Positions 10,816-20,398 of a DNA stretch of 64,000 nt are shown here, in pieces. The DNA is taken from contig OX419762.1 of the NCBI GenBank assembly GCA_948567375.1, positions 43,629,034-43,693,033 on the forward strand. Direction: 5' to 3'. Positions within the stretch are counted from its first letter, which is position 1. The number at the start of each line of letters is the position of its first letter. Under the pieces are notes generated by a model that saw only the letters and a program-made list of their open reading frames with translations, was not told where the DNA came from and ran no database searches. The DNA is from Lunularia cruciata. Lineage: Eukaryota; Streptophyta; Marchantiopsida; Lunulariales; Lunulariaceae. The position numbers and the translations under genes are program-made.

Positions 10816-13293
10816 TATTCTCCCACTGCTAGAAGGTGACGTCCTTGTCGCCAATGAAACTTCAAACTCTTGGATGGTTAGTTGTGTATTTTGGGGATGA
10901 GAAAGAGGTTCCCATGTGGCATCATGAAGGGGATACCCTTTCCAAAGGACCTTGTACTATGTATGTTATCAACGACCGCATTGAATGTGGCAACATGTAA
11001 GGATACAATCAACTTTGTACTCCTCATGATCATTGATAGGGATAGGAGGAGGGGGAAGTTGAACTCAAGAGGAAAAAGAAGAGGGGTTAGGAAAAAAAGG
11101 TTTTTAACTAGAAAACATGAAAGATAGGATGGATGCGCATATGACAAGGTAAGGCAAGTTGGTAAGCAACTTGAGAGATAATTTGGATGACATCAAAGGG
11201 TCCTATCCAATTAGAGGCAAGTTTACAAACTTGGGTATCAAGTGGGAGAGGGAGATTACTAGATGAGAGCATGACCTTATCACCAACTTGAAAGATGAGA
11301 TCACGATGATGGTGATCCGCATATTGTTTCTGCTGATTGTGAGCAACAAGAAGATGAGATTTGGCTTGTTGGAGGGATTGGGAGATGATGGTCAAGAAGG
11401 TAGAAATATAAGGGACATGAGATAGAGGAGGAGCAAGAAGGGAATCTAGAACAAGTAGGTCTTGGTCAAAATTGAGAGAGAAAGGAGAGAATCCAATGCT
11501 TGCATGTTTAGAATTATTGTATGCAAACTCCAATTGCAAGACATTCATCCCAATTGGTATGGTGAATTTTTACAAAGGCACAAGGCATATCTTCCAAGGT
11601 GCAATTTGCATGTTCCATTTTTCCATCAGTTTGAGTATGATAAGCCATGGACAAAGCAAGCTTGGTGATAAGTATTTGGATGAATGCTTGCCAAAACTTT
11701 CTAGTGAAGCAAGGATCACAATCGGAGATGAGTACACACTGCATCCTATGATGCTTGGATATATTATCAAAGTAGTTTTGCGCCAAGGTTGGAGCATCCA
11801 TAGTATCAACCATTGGTGCTAAGTGGATTTGCTTACTAAGCTTATCCACAAACACCACAATTGTTGTGTGACCTTGCTTTGTCTTGGGCAAGGAGGTGAT
11901 GAGATCTAAGCTTATATATTCCCAATGAGTAGATGGAATGGAGAGTGGTTGAAGGAGTTCACTTGGTTTCTGGTTACTAGCCTTGTTGCATTGGCAACTC
12001 TCACATGATCGGACAAACTCTGAAACATCTTGTGCAATGTTGGGCCACCACCATTGTCATTAGAGGGTACTCAAGGTGTTTTCCATACCCATGTGACCAA
12101 CAATTGGTAAATCATGGGCTTCTTGAAGGCGCACAAGTTGGAGATCACCTTTGGCTAGAAATAGATTTGGATCTCATGGAATATAAGGCCTTCCTTGAAG
12201 GAGAAGTTGTTGTACTCCTTGTTGCATGCTGTTAGATTACCATGTACCATTTGGAAGAAGGGATCTTGTTATAGAGCTAACCAAAACTTGTTTTGGGCCT
12301 TGGAGTCAATTGACACCGTCGTAATTGCTACCGTGATGAGAGGCAGAGCCTTCAAATCAGGTCATCATGATAGAGTATCAAGGATGACATGGAACCAACT
12401 TGGGTTGTACTCAAGTTTGATGTTAAAAAATTGGAGTTGCTCTTCCATTGATGATGTTGAATCTTCATGTGTTCCAAGTGTAAGGTCTGAAACAATGGTT
12501 TGTGATCAATTTGCATGATCACTTGTTTCTCGATTAGATAATGCCTCCATACTTTGGTGGCATATACCATTACAAGTTGTTCTTGATCTCAAGCTGAGTA
12601 ATTTCTTTCAGTTGTATTTAGTTGGCGAGACACAAAGGCAATGGGATATAGTCTATTTGGGAATTCTTGTTGCAACACGACTCCAATTGCAAAGTTAGAA
12701 GCATCAAAATCAACCACACAAGGTAATTAAGGATCATATGGTTGAAGAATGGGTCTTGAAGACACTATATGTTTCAACTTCTGGAATGCTTCTTTGTGTT
12801 GGGTGTTCCATTGGAAGCCCCAATTCTTCCCTAAGAGGTCAATCAATGGTGCAGTCATATGAACATAATAGTGGATGAACCGTTGGTAAAAACTGGCCAA
12901 TCCATCAAATGCCCGTACTTTTGTAGCATCTTCTAGAGAAGGCTAATCAATAATGGCCTTGATTTTCTCCTCTTCCACCTTGATCTCCTTTGATGAGATC
13001 TTGTGACCCAAGAAGGTAACTTCCTTTTACCAAAAGGCAAAATTTGACTTTTTGCAATAAAATTTCTATTGTCGTAGTCATCTTAGGACTTCTTGCATGT
13101 GATTCACATATTTTGCCTTTGTCTTGCTATAGATTAAGATATCATCCAAAAACACCACCACATACCAATTAATAGTCCATCCAACACCCAATGCATCTGG
13201 TCCATGAAGACTGTTGGAGCATTAGTGAGCCCGAAAGGTAGAACTCTCCACTCAAAATGCCCATACTTTGTACAAAAGGCAGTCTTTTGCACA
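10816..13293 (-). pseudogene. Outer family H element: RT to chromodomain part
   Basis: Minus-strand order from high to low coordinates is RT (12850-13293), RNase H (about 12400-12850), integrase (11108-12240) and a chromodomain-like tail (about 10870-11060). Integrase pieces such as ISDCDPCFTRKFWQAF are readable in separate frames, with many stops and shifts. The RT is interrupted at 13294 by insertion of the inner H element and resumes at 18911. It is clearly more decayed than the inner copy. Confidence 0.8.
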
Positions 13294-13298
13294 TCCTC
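13294..13298. repeat. Target-site duplication TCCTC (left)
   Basis: The 5 bp before the inner H element are TCCTC and the 5 bp after it (18906-18910) are also TCCTC. In the inner element's own RT the matching uninterrupted sequence occurs near 16170, confirming the insertion point. Confidence 0.9.
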
Positions 13299-13724
13299 TG
13301 TAAAAGACCAAAACCGAGGAGAGAAATTGGAGAATGGAAACTCACATTAGGACACTTGAATGAGGGAAAACTCCAAATGCCTAGCATGAGCTTTGGCTTT
13401 GGTATTTATAGGTAGCATACAAGGCCCTTGAGAAGCTTCTCAAGAAGCTTCCTCAAGCCGCTTTCTTAGAGTGCAAGCCAAGTTAACTAGGAAGCTTCTC
13501 AAGAAGCTTCCTTTTAGAAGCCGCCTACTTGGCGTGCAAGCTAAGCTAGTTGGAAGCTTCTAGAAGCTTCCTTCTAGAAGCTACTTACTTAAGGTACAAG
13601 CTAAGCTAATCGGGAAGCTTCCCAAGAAACTCCCTAGATACTTCTAGAATATTCTAGGCTAATTTGTCTTATGTGCTACTTTGTGAGCTTGACTGACTTC
13701 ATCGCTAAACTCCATATTGTTACA
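13299..13724 (-). repeat. 3' LTR of inner H element
   Basis: 426 bp running TGTAAAAGACC to TTGTTACA on the plus strand, which is TGTAACAA to TTTTACA in element orientation. It carries repeated GAAGCTTC palindromes, including an exact four-unit nGAAn array at 13552-13571, and a TATTTATA box at 13403-13410. Confidence 0.93.
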
Positions 13725-13738
13725 TATTCCCCCGCTGC
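13725..13738 (-). promoter_or_regulatory. Polypurine tract of inner H element
   Basis: In element orientation the bases abutting the 3' LTR read AGCGGGGGAATA, a purine-rich run at the position where plus-strand DNA priming occurs. The plus-strand H copy has GGTGGGAGAATA at the same place (30792-30803). Confidence 0.8.
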
Positions 13739-13764
13739 TAGTTGGTGACGTCCTCATTGCCAGT

Positions 13765-14320
13765 GAAGCTTCAAATTCTTGGATGGCCGTTTGTGCATTG
13801 TGGAGGTGAGATAAAGGTTCCCAGGTGGCATCATGAAGGGGATACCCTTTCCAAAGGACCTTGTACTCCGTATGTTGGTGACGGCCTTGTTGAATGTGGC
13901 GACGTGCAAAGATACGATCAACTTTGTACTCCTCATGATCATTGATAGGGATAGGAAGAAGGGGAGGTTGGACTCGAGAGGAAAAGGAAGAGGGGTTATG
14001 AACAAAGGGTTTCAACTTGGAAACATGAAAGATAGGATGGATACACATGTGACAAGGCAAGGCAAGACGATAAGCAATAGGAGAGACAATTTGGGTGATA
14101 TCAAAGGATCCTATCCAATTAGGGGCAAGTTTACAAACTTGGGTATCAAGTGGAAGAGGGAGGTTACTAGAGGATAGCATGACTTTATCACCGACTTCAA
14201 AGGTGAGATCTTGACGATGGTGGTTTGCATATTGTTTTTTGCAATTCTGAGCAACAAGGAGGTGAGACTTGGCTTGTTGGAGAGATTGAGATATAGTGGT
14301 CAAGAATGTGGAAGTATGAG
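13765..14320 (-). pseudogene. Integrase C-terminus and chromodomain (inner H)
   Basis: One open frame covers the integrase GPY/F-like region (FEVGDKVML, then KLAPNWIGSF) and a chromodomain at about 13765-13935 (EEYKVDRI, EYKVLWKGYP, ATWEPLSHL). The chromodomain keeps its aromatic and acidic landmarks. In chromoviruses this module is thought to steer integration toward heterochromatin by binding histone marks. The frame then reads on into the 3' LTR before stopping, which is usual for Ty3/gypsy. It is separated by a frame break from the upstream integrase core. Confidence 0.85.
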
Positions 14321-14324
14321 GAAC

Positions 14325-15120
14325 CTAAGATGGAGGGGGAGCAAGAAGAGAATCTGGAACAAGTGGATCTTGGCCAAAATTGAGAAAGAAAGGAGAGAAT
14401 CCGGTGCTTGCCTGTTTGGAATTGTTGTAGGTAAATTTGGCAATAGCAAGACATTCATCCTCCAATGTACAATTTGCACGTTTGGTTTGTCCATCAGTTT
14501 GAGGATGATAGGCCATGGACAAAGCAAGCTTGGTGCCGAGTATTTGAAAGAGTGCTTGCCAAAACTTCCCGGTAAAGCAAGGATCACGATCGGAGATGAG
14601 TACGCGTGGCATTCTATGATGCTTGAAGACATTGTCAAAGTAGATTTGCGCTAAGGTTGGAGCATCCACAGTATCACAGGTTGGTGCCAAGTGGATTTGC
14701 TTACTAAGCTTATCCACAAACACCACGATAGCGGTGTGTCCTTGTTTTGTCTTTGGCAAGGATGTGATGAGATCCACGCTCACATGCTCCCAACAAGCTG
14801 ATGGAATGGCAAGCAGTTGAAGGAGTCCACCCGGTTTCTGGTTGGTGGCCTTGTTATGTTGGCAGCTCTCACACGATTGGACAAATTCTTGAATATCCTA
14901 TGTCATGTTGGGCCACCACCATTGACGTTGGAGGGTACCCAAGGTCTTGTCCACACCCATGTGACCAGCGATGGGTAAATCATGGGCTTCTTGAAGGCGC
15001 ACAAGTCAAAGATCACCTTTGGCTGGAACATAGATCTGGTACGCATGGAATAGAAGGCCTTCCTTGAAGGAGAAGGTGTTGTACTCTTTGTCACCTGTTG
15101 TTAGCCGATCATGTACCATT
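14325..15120 (-). pseudogene. Integrase core and zinc domain (inner H)
   Basis: The N-terminal zinc-binding segment (QEAHDLPIAGHMGVDKTLG, then a CESC pair) lies near 14850-15005 and contains a stop. The catalytic core follows with DLI, the ISDRDPCF block and the YHPQTDGQTKRAN block. In Ty3/gypsy integrases the last block normally reads TDGQTERxN, so the third acidic residue of the D,D-E triad is replaced by Lys. About 17 codons are deleted after CTLED relative to the outer copy. This integrase is predicted to be inactive. Confidence 0.85.
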
Positions 15121-15500
15121 TGGAAGAAGGGATCTTGCTGTAGAGCTATACAAAACTTGTTATGAATCTTGGGATCAATTGACACCATCGTAATTGCTAC
15201 CGTGATGAGAGGAAGAGACTTCAAATCAGGTCGTCGTGATAGAGCATCAAGGATGACATGGAACCGACCTGGTGTGTACTCAAGTTTGATGTCAAACAAT
15301 TGGAGTTGCTCTTCCCATCAATGATGTCGACTCTTCATGTGCTCTAGGTGTAAGGTCTGCAACAATGGCTTGTGATCAGATCGCATGATCACTTGTTTCC
15401 CCAAGAGATAATGCCTCCATACCTTGGTGGCATATACCATTGCAAGTTGTTCCCGATCTCAAGCAGAGTAATTTCTTTCAGCTGTATTTAGTCGGTGAGA
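15121..15500 (-). pseudogene. RNase H region (inner H)
   Basis: It joins the RT frame (ending near 15459 with AERNYSA) to the HVILDALSRRPD block at about 15265, the conserved end of gypsy RNase H. The frame is broken between these two points. Confidence 0.7.
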
Positions 15501-16238
15501 CACAAAGGCAATAGGATGTAGTCCATTTGGAAACTCTTGTTGCAACACAACTCCAATTGCAAAGTTAGAAGCATTAAAATCAACCCCACAAGGTAGTTGA
15601 GGATCATATGGTTGAAGAATGGGTCTTGAAGACACCATATGCTTTAACCTTTGGAATGCTTCTTCATGCTTGGTGGTCCATTGGAAGCTCAAGTTCTTTC
15701 CCAAGAGGTCAGTCAATGGTGCAGCCACATGAGCATAATAGAGGATGAACCGTCGGTAAAAACTGGCCAATCCATTGAATGCTCGTACTTCGGTAGCATC
15801 CTTTGGGGTAGGCCAATCAGTAATGGCCTTGATCTTCTCTTCTTCCATCTTGATCCCCTCTGATGAGATCTTATGACCCAAGAAGGTAACCTCCTTCTGC
15901 CAAAAAGCATACTTTGACTTCTTGTAGTAAAATTTCCACTGTCGTAGTCGTCTTAGGACTTCTCGCACATGATTCTTGTGTTATGCCTCTGTCCTACTAT
16001 AGATTAAGATATCATCTAAGAACACTACCATGGACTGATCCAATAGTCCCTCCAACACCCGATGCATCTGATCCATGAAGACTTCTAGAGCATTAGTGAG
16101 TCCAAAAGGTAGAACTCTCCACTCAAAATGTCCATACCTTGTGCAAAAGGCAGTCTTTTGCACGTCCTCTCCTTCAATAGGAATTTGCCAATAGCCGCTA
16201 AGAAGATCTAGCTTGGAAAAGTAGCGTGCTCCACTTAA
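15459..16238 (-). pseudogene. Reverse transcriptase palm and thumb (inner H)
   Basis: Conserved RT blocks are readable: [14 protein letters not shown] near 16200, [15 protein letters not shown], the catalytic [11 protein letters not shown] near 16000, then FLGHKISSEGI and NGLASFYRRFI. The active-site aspartates are kept, with Phe-Leu in place of the more usual Tyr or Ile before DD. One TAA stop lies near 15975 where the plus-strand copy reads through. The RT otherwise looks little damaged. Confidence 0.88.
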
Positions 16239-17282
16239 TCAATCAAGCAGGTCATTGATCCAAGGCAAGGGATATGCATTCTTCACGGTTTGCTTATTGA
16301 GCCCACGGTAATCAATACTGAAACGAAGTCCTCCATCCTTCTTTGGAACAAATAGTATCGGTGCTCCCCACGGAGAGGTACTATGTTGTATGAAATCCTT
16401 CTCCAACAACTTTGTAAGTGGTGTTCGCAACTCCTCCAACTCCTTTGGTGAGAGCCGATAGATAGGTCTACTCACTAGAGTACTCCCTGGCAATAACTCA
16501 ATCTTGAAGGGCATACCTCGATCAGAGGGTAATCCCTTTGGCAGATCATCTGGAAACACATTTGCAAACTCCTGAACTATCTGATCAACCGTTGCTTGAT
16601 GCGGCATCTGGCCCTCCTCAGATTGTTCTTGTGCAATCGGCTTGATCCACACCGCGAATACAAACTTATCTTCCTCCAAAGCTTGCTCTATGGCTGCTTC
16701 ATTAACAAACTTCCCTTCTAGGGACTCATCTCTCTTCCAAGCTTGCTCCATGGTTGCCTTCTTGGCAAACTTCCCATCTTGGGACTCATCTCCCTTCCAG
16801 ATTTGCTCTATGGCTACCTTCTCAACAAACTTCCCATCTTGGGATTGACTATTCTTAGGTGTCTTACTCAGAGGTGCCAGACAACCTAATTGGAAATTCC
16901 TACCTTGGTGTTGTACTTGAATTTGACATCGGGTCCAATCAAATTGAACCTTATGACGTTCAAGCCAAGGTAGACCCAGAATGATATCATAGTGTAGATG
17001 TGCCACTACAAACCTCATACACTCCAAATACTCCTTCCCAATCTTGAAGGTAACAAGATGCGAGGTGCGGAATGTAGAACCTTTTCTACCATCCGCCATC
17101 ATCAAACTACTTCCAATCATTGGCTTGAAAGGAATACCCAATTCCTTTGCTACTTGCATAGATATGCAATTCTTTGAACTTCCAGAATCAACCAAAATCC
17201 TACAACCCCGATTAGATATCGTACCTTGCAAGTGAAGCAAACTTGCATAAGTCGAGCCTTCAATCCCATTGGAACTAATCAA
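16239..17282 (-). pseudogene. Aspartic protease to RT N-terminus (inner H)
   Basis: The longest open frame of the element (347 codons). The retropepsin active site [12 protein letters not shown] lies near residues 30-40 and [12 protein letters not shown] follows at about residue 100, as in gypsy proteases. Three 20-residue repeats (SQDGKF or SLEGKF, then AxxEQ) separate the protease from the RT start, which shows [17 protein letters not shown] and [20 protein letters not shown]. The frame stops at 16239, just short of the SKLDL block. Confidence 0.88.
16668..16847 (-). repeat. Three in-frame 60-bp repeats in H pol
   Basis: The phrase GCTTGCTC(T/C)ATGG recurs at 16681, 16741 and, as ATTTGCTCTATGG, at 16801, a period of exactly 60 bp or 20 codons. 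The units encode an acidic, Lys-rich linker. The outer copy has the same three units at 19410-19589, so the array predates the split of the two copies. Confidence 0.85.
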
Positions 17283-17308
17283 ACTCCCAGTAGGCGGCTC
17301 AAAAACTC

Positions 17309-18208
17309 CTACTGGGATTCTTTGTTTCCCTGATCATTCTGTTCCACAAACTCCATCTGGGCAACTTGTCGAGGTTGCCCATTCCTAAGTGGACATTCAG
17401 CAATGCGATGTCCAACTTGGCGACAATAAAAGCAACCTCCATTTTGTCGTAATCTTTCTCTATCTGCTATGCCAAGTGGTCTTTGTTGGATAGCATCAAT
17501 CTCCATTGGTACCGGTTCTTCCACTCGTGGTACTGGTAGGTTTTGTGTAGGTCGAGGTCGAGACCAAGTTGTGGCAACTAAGGAATCAAAACGCTTAGCC
17601 AATTGCATGGCTTCTTCTACGTTTTGTGGCTCTCGCATGGTCACCTCCAATCTGGTTTGTGACTTCAATCCTCACACAAATTGATCCAGAACTTCACCTT
17701 CTTGGATATCTGGAATTTGCATGATGATATTCTGAAATTGTGTGATGTAGCTTCTCATCGAGCCAATTTGCCTCAACTCTGCCAATTTATCTCGTGCAGC
17801 TTGGGTGACATTTATAGTCTGAAATTGACCAAGTATTGCATCCTTGAATTCTGCCCATGTCAAAATTGGTGTAACAATTTGTCGTTCAACTCTTTCTACT
17901 CGAAATCACCACCAAATTTTTGCCACGCCGTCCAACTAGCTAGAAGCCAAGAGAATTTGTTTCTACTTGTCTTGAAGATTGGTGGCTTCAAAGTAATGTT
18001 CACAGTCAAACACAAAATTCTCCATTGTGCCTGGAAGATTCTTGCCTTCAAACACCTTGGGTTTCAAACATCAAATGCGATCTTCTCCATCTTGAACTGG
18101 CACTCTGTCTATCTGTTCTCGTCGTTGTTGGTCTCGCTTATCCAACAATCGAGTAAGATGCTCGATTTGTTGTTGCATTGCAAGGATAACATCCGGTATT
18201 GCTGCCAT
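17309..18208 (-). pseudogene. Gag (inner H)
   Basis: The probable start codon is at 18208 (MAAIPDVILAMQQQ). The retrotransposon gag domain follows (TWAEFKDAILGQFQ, QFQNIIMQIPD) and ends in a zinc knuckle CFYCRQVGHRIAEC of CX2CX4HX4C form near 17410. At least five in-frame stops interrupt it. The ones I could compare are CAG-to-TAG or CGA-to-TGA, which is C-to-T on the coding strand. Gag would form the cytoplasmic particle that packages element RNA. Confidence 0.85.
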
Positions 18209-18467
18209 TGCTACTACTCTATTCCACTACCCTCAATTTATCTAGTTGATTAACACATAGATACAACACATCCACCGTTCTCCATAAGTTACAACTGGAA
18301 GTATCAAAGGTTCCTCTGACACGGTGATCATATATAGAAAATCCTGCCCAAAGCGTGAGGTGATGAATTGTGTGAAATGATGCTTTGGTAATATTTGGAC
18401 ATGAAAGTCACAATGGTTTGGCAGAAGTGGATTTGGTGGTCCATAAATTCCATCCATCCCATTCTTG

Positions 18468-18479
18468 CTCTAATACCAA
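18468..18479 (-). other. Primer binding site for initiator tRNA-Met (inner H)
   Basis: Next to the 5' LTR, in element orientation, the sequence reads TTGGTATTAGAG, one base away from TTGGTATCAGAG, the usual complement to the 3' end of plant initiator tRNA-Met. The copies at 20275 and 27036 have the unmutated version. Confidence 0.88.
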
Positions 18480-18583
18480 TGTAAAAGACCGAAACCGAGG
18501 AGAGAAATAGGAGAATGGAAACTCACATTGGGACACTTGAATGAAGGAAAACTCCAAATGCCTAGCATGAGCTTTGGCTTTGG

Positions 18584-18591
18584 TATTTATA
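18584..18591 (-). promoter_or_regulatory. TATA box of H LTR
   Basis: In element orientation this reads TATAAATA within CCTATAAATACC, a canonical plant TATA box. It lies about 20 bp downstream of the last GAAGCTTC unit. The same box is intact at 13403-13410 and degraded to TACAAATA in the LTR at 26624. Confidence 0.75.
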
Positions 18592-18612
18592 GGTAGCATA
18601 CAAGGCCCTTGA

Positions 18613-18814
18613 GAAGCTTCTCAAGAAGCTTCCTCAAGCCGCTTTCTTAGAGTGCAAGCCAAGTTAACTAGGAAGCTTCTCAAGAAGCTTCATTCTAGAA
18701 GCCGCCTACTTGGCGTGCAAGCTAAGCTAGTTGGAAGCTTCTAGAAGCTTCTTTCTAGAAGCTACTTACTTAAGGTGCAAGCTAAGCTAACCGGGAAGCT
18801 TCCCAAGAAGCTTC
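18613..18814 (-). promoter_or_regulatory. Array of eight heat-shock-element-like palindromes in U3
   Basis: GAAGCTTC occurs at 18613, 18625, 18672, 18684, 18734, 18744, 18795 and 18807, that is four pairs spaced 12, 12, 10 and 12 bp. Each unit satisfies the heat shock factor site nGAAnnTTCn. The third pair (18733-18752) is an uninterrupted run of four alternating nGAAn units. The array sits immediately upstream of the TATA box, where an enhancer would act. Heat responsiveness is an inference from the motif. Confidence 0.7.
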
Positions 18815-18905
18815 CTAGATACTTCCGGAATATTCTAGGCTAATTTGTCTTATGTGCTACTTCGTGAGCCTGACTGACTTCATCGCTAAACTCCATATTG
18901 TTACA

Positions 18906-18910
18906 TCCTC
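18906..18910. repeat. Target-site duplication TCCTC (right)
   Basis: Perfect copy of 13294-13298. The outer element's RT continues immediately after it. Confidence 0.9.
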
Positions 18911-19730
18911 CTTATCAATGAGGGTTTGCTAATAGCCGCTTCAAAGACCCAATTTGGGAAAGTATCATGCTCCACTCAATTGATCAAGCAAGTCATCAAT
19001 CTGAGGCAAGAGATCTTCTTACTTCACTATTTACTTATCGAACCCATGGTAATCAATACAAAAACAAAGTCCTCCATCTTTCTTTGAAACAAATAGTACC
19101 AATGTTCCCCAAGGTGAGGTACTATGTCATATGAAGTCCTTCTCCAATAACTTTGTAAGTGTTGTTCACAACTTTTCCAACTCCTTTGGTGAGAGCCTAT
19201 CGATTGGTCTACTCATTGGAGTACTCCTTGGCAATAACTCAATCTTGAAGGCCATATCACAATCGGAAGGTAATCCCTTTGGCAGATCATCCGGAAACAT
19301 GTCCATGAATTCCTTAAATATCTGATCAACCATTGCTTGATGAGGCTCTTGGCCCTCCTCAGATTGTTCTTGTGTAATTGGCTTGATCCACACCACAAAA
19401 ACAGACTTCTCTTCCTCCAGAGCTTGCTCTATGGCTGCTTCACTAACAAACTTCCCATCTAGGGACTCATCTCTCTTCAAAGCTTGCTCCATGGTTGCCT
19501 TCTTGGCAAACTTCCCATCTTGGGAATCATCTCTCTTCAAGGCTTGCTCTATGGCTATCTTCTTGACAAACTTCTCGTTTTGGTTTGATTATTTTTAGGT
19601 GTCTTACTCAAAGATGTTAGACAACCTAATCAGAAATATCTACCTTGATGTTGTACTTGAATTTGTCATGTACGGAAATGGATTTGGTGGTCCATGAATT
19701 CCATCCATCCCATTCTTACTTTGATACCAA
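18911..19730 (-). pseudogene. Outer H element: protease/RT start and deleted gag
   Basis: Continues the outer copy with the RT start ([16 protein letters not shown]) and the three 60-bp linker repeats. Near 19680 the sequence jumps from protease DNA (the counterpart of about 16920) directly to leader DNA (the counterpart of about 18425). The gag and protease core of the outer copy, roughly 1.5 kb, are therefore deleted. A degraded primer site (TTGATACCAA on the plus strand) abuts the LTR fragment at 19731. Confidence 0.8.
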
Positions 19731-19849
19731 TGTAAAAGTCCAAGACTAAGGAAAGAAAGAGGAGAATGGAAGCTCACATTGGGACACTTGAAGAAGAAAA
19801 AACTCTGAATGCCTAGCATGACCTTTGGCTCTTGTATTTATAGTCATAC
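19731..19849 (-). repeat. Truncated 5' LTR of the outer H element
   Basis: The first ~119 bp of an H LTR (TGTAAAAGTCC to TATTTATAGTCATAC) in minus orientation, cut off where a plus-oriented H LTR begins at 19850. The GAAGCTTC-rich remainder of this LTR is missing. Confidence 0.8.
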
Positions 19850-20274
19850 TATAACAATATGGAGTTTAGCGATGAAGTTAGTAGGGCTAATGAAGTAGCA
19901 AATAAGACAAATTAACCTAGAATATTCCAAAAGTATCTAGAAAGCCTCTTGGGAAGCTTCTTGGTTAGCTTAGTTTGCACCTCAAGTAAGTAGCTTCTAG
20001 AAGGAAGCTTCTTGAAGGTTCCAACTAGCTTAGCTTGCATGCCAAGTAAGCGACTTCTAGAAGGAAGCTTCTTGAGAAGCTTCCCAATTAACTTGGCTTG
20101 CACTCCAAGAAAGTGGCTCAAAAAGCTTCTTGAGAAGCTACTCAAGAGCCTTATATGATCCCTATAAATACAAGAGTCAAAGCTCATGCTAGGCATTTGG
20201 ATTTTTCACTCATTTAATTGTCCCAATGTAGGCTTCCTTTCTCTTATTTTTGTCCTTGGTCACGGTCTTTTACA
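19850..20274 (+). repeat. H LTR in plus orientation, 5' end of a truncated element
   Basis: 425 bp from TATAACAATATGG to GGTCTTTTACA, followed directly by TTGGTATCAGAG (20275-20286). It contains several GAAGCTTC units and CTATAAATAC near 20161. It abuts the minus-oriented LTR fragment, producing an inverted junction. Confidence 0.85.
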
Positions 20275-20398
20275 TTGGTATCAGAGTAGGAATGGGATGG
20301 ATGGAATTTATGGACCACCAAATCCACTTCTGCCAAACCATTAGGATTTTCATGTCCAGATATTATCCAAGCATCATTTCACCCAATTCATCACCTCG
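20275..20398 (+). other. Primer site and leader of truncated H copy
   Basis: The primer site is followed by about 110 bp of H leader (the counterpart of 18360-18465 read in reverse). The sequence then switches to family K gag near 20398. Confidence 0.8.

Larger units (their letters stand above)
13299..18905 (-). mobile_element. Chromodomain Ty3/gypsy retrotransposon, family H (inner, youngest copy)
   Basis: A structurally complete 5607-bp element: 5' LTR 18480-18905, primer binding site 18468-18479, gag, protease, RT, RNase H, integrase, chromodomain, polypurine tract and 3' LTR 13299-13724, flanked by TCCTC duplications. The LTRs differ at about 15 of 426 positions by my count (roughly 3.5 percent), so it is younger than its host copy but not recent. 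The gene order PR-RT-RH-IN plus a C-terminal chromodomain defines a chromovirus-type Ty3/gypsy element. In-frame stops in gag and pol and a Lys in place of the catalytic integrase Glu make this copy non-autonomous. Confidence 0.93.
18480..18905 (-). repeat. 5' LTR of inner H element
   Basis: 426 bp with TG...CA ends and inverted TGTAA/TTACA termini. In element orientation it has a U3 with eight GAAGCTTC palindromes, a TATAAATA box and a downstream R-U5-like segment before the primer site. It is near-identical to 13299-13724. Confidence 0.93.

Noticed and set aside
18613-18814. GAAGCTTC repeats as a CRISPR-like or satellite array.
   Set aside because: They occur only inside family H LTRs with fixed positions and variable spacers that are themselves shared LTR sequence, so they are promoter elements of the LTR.
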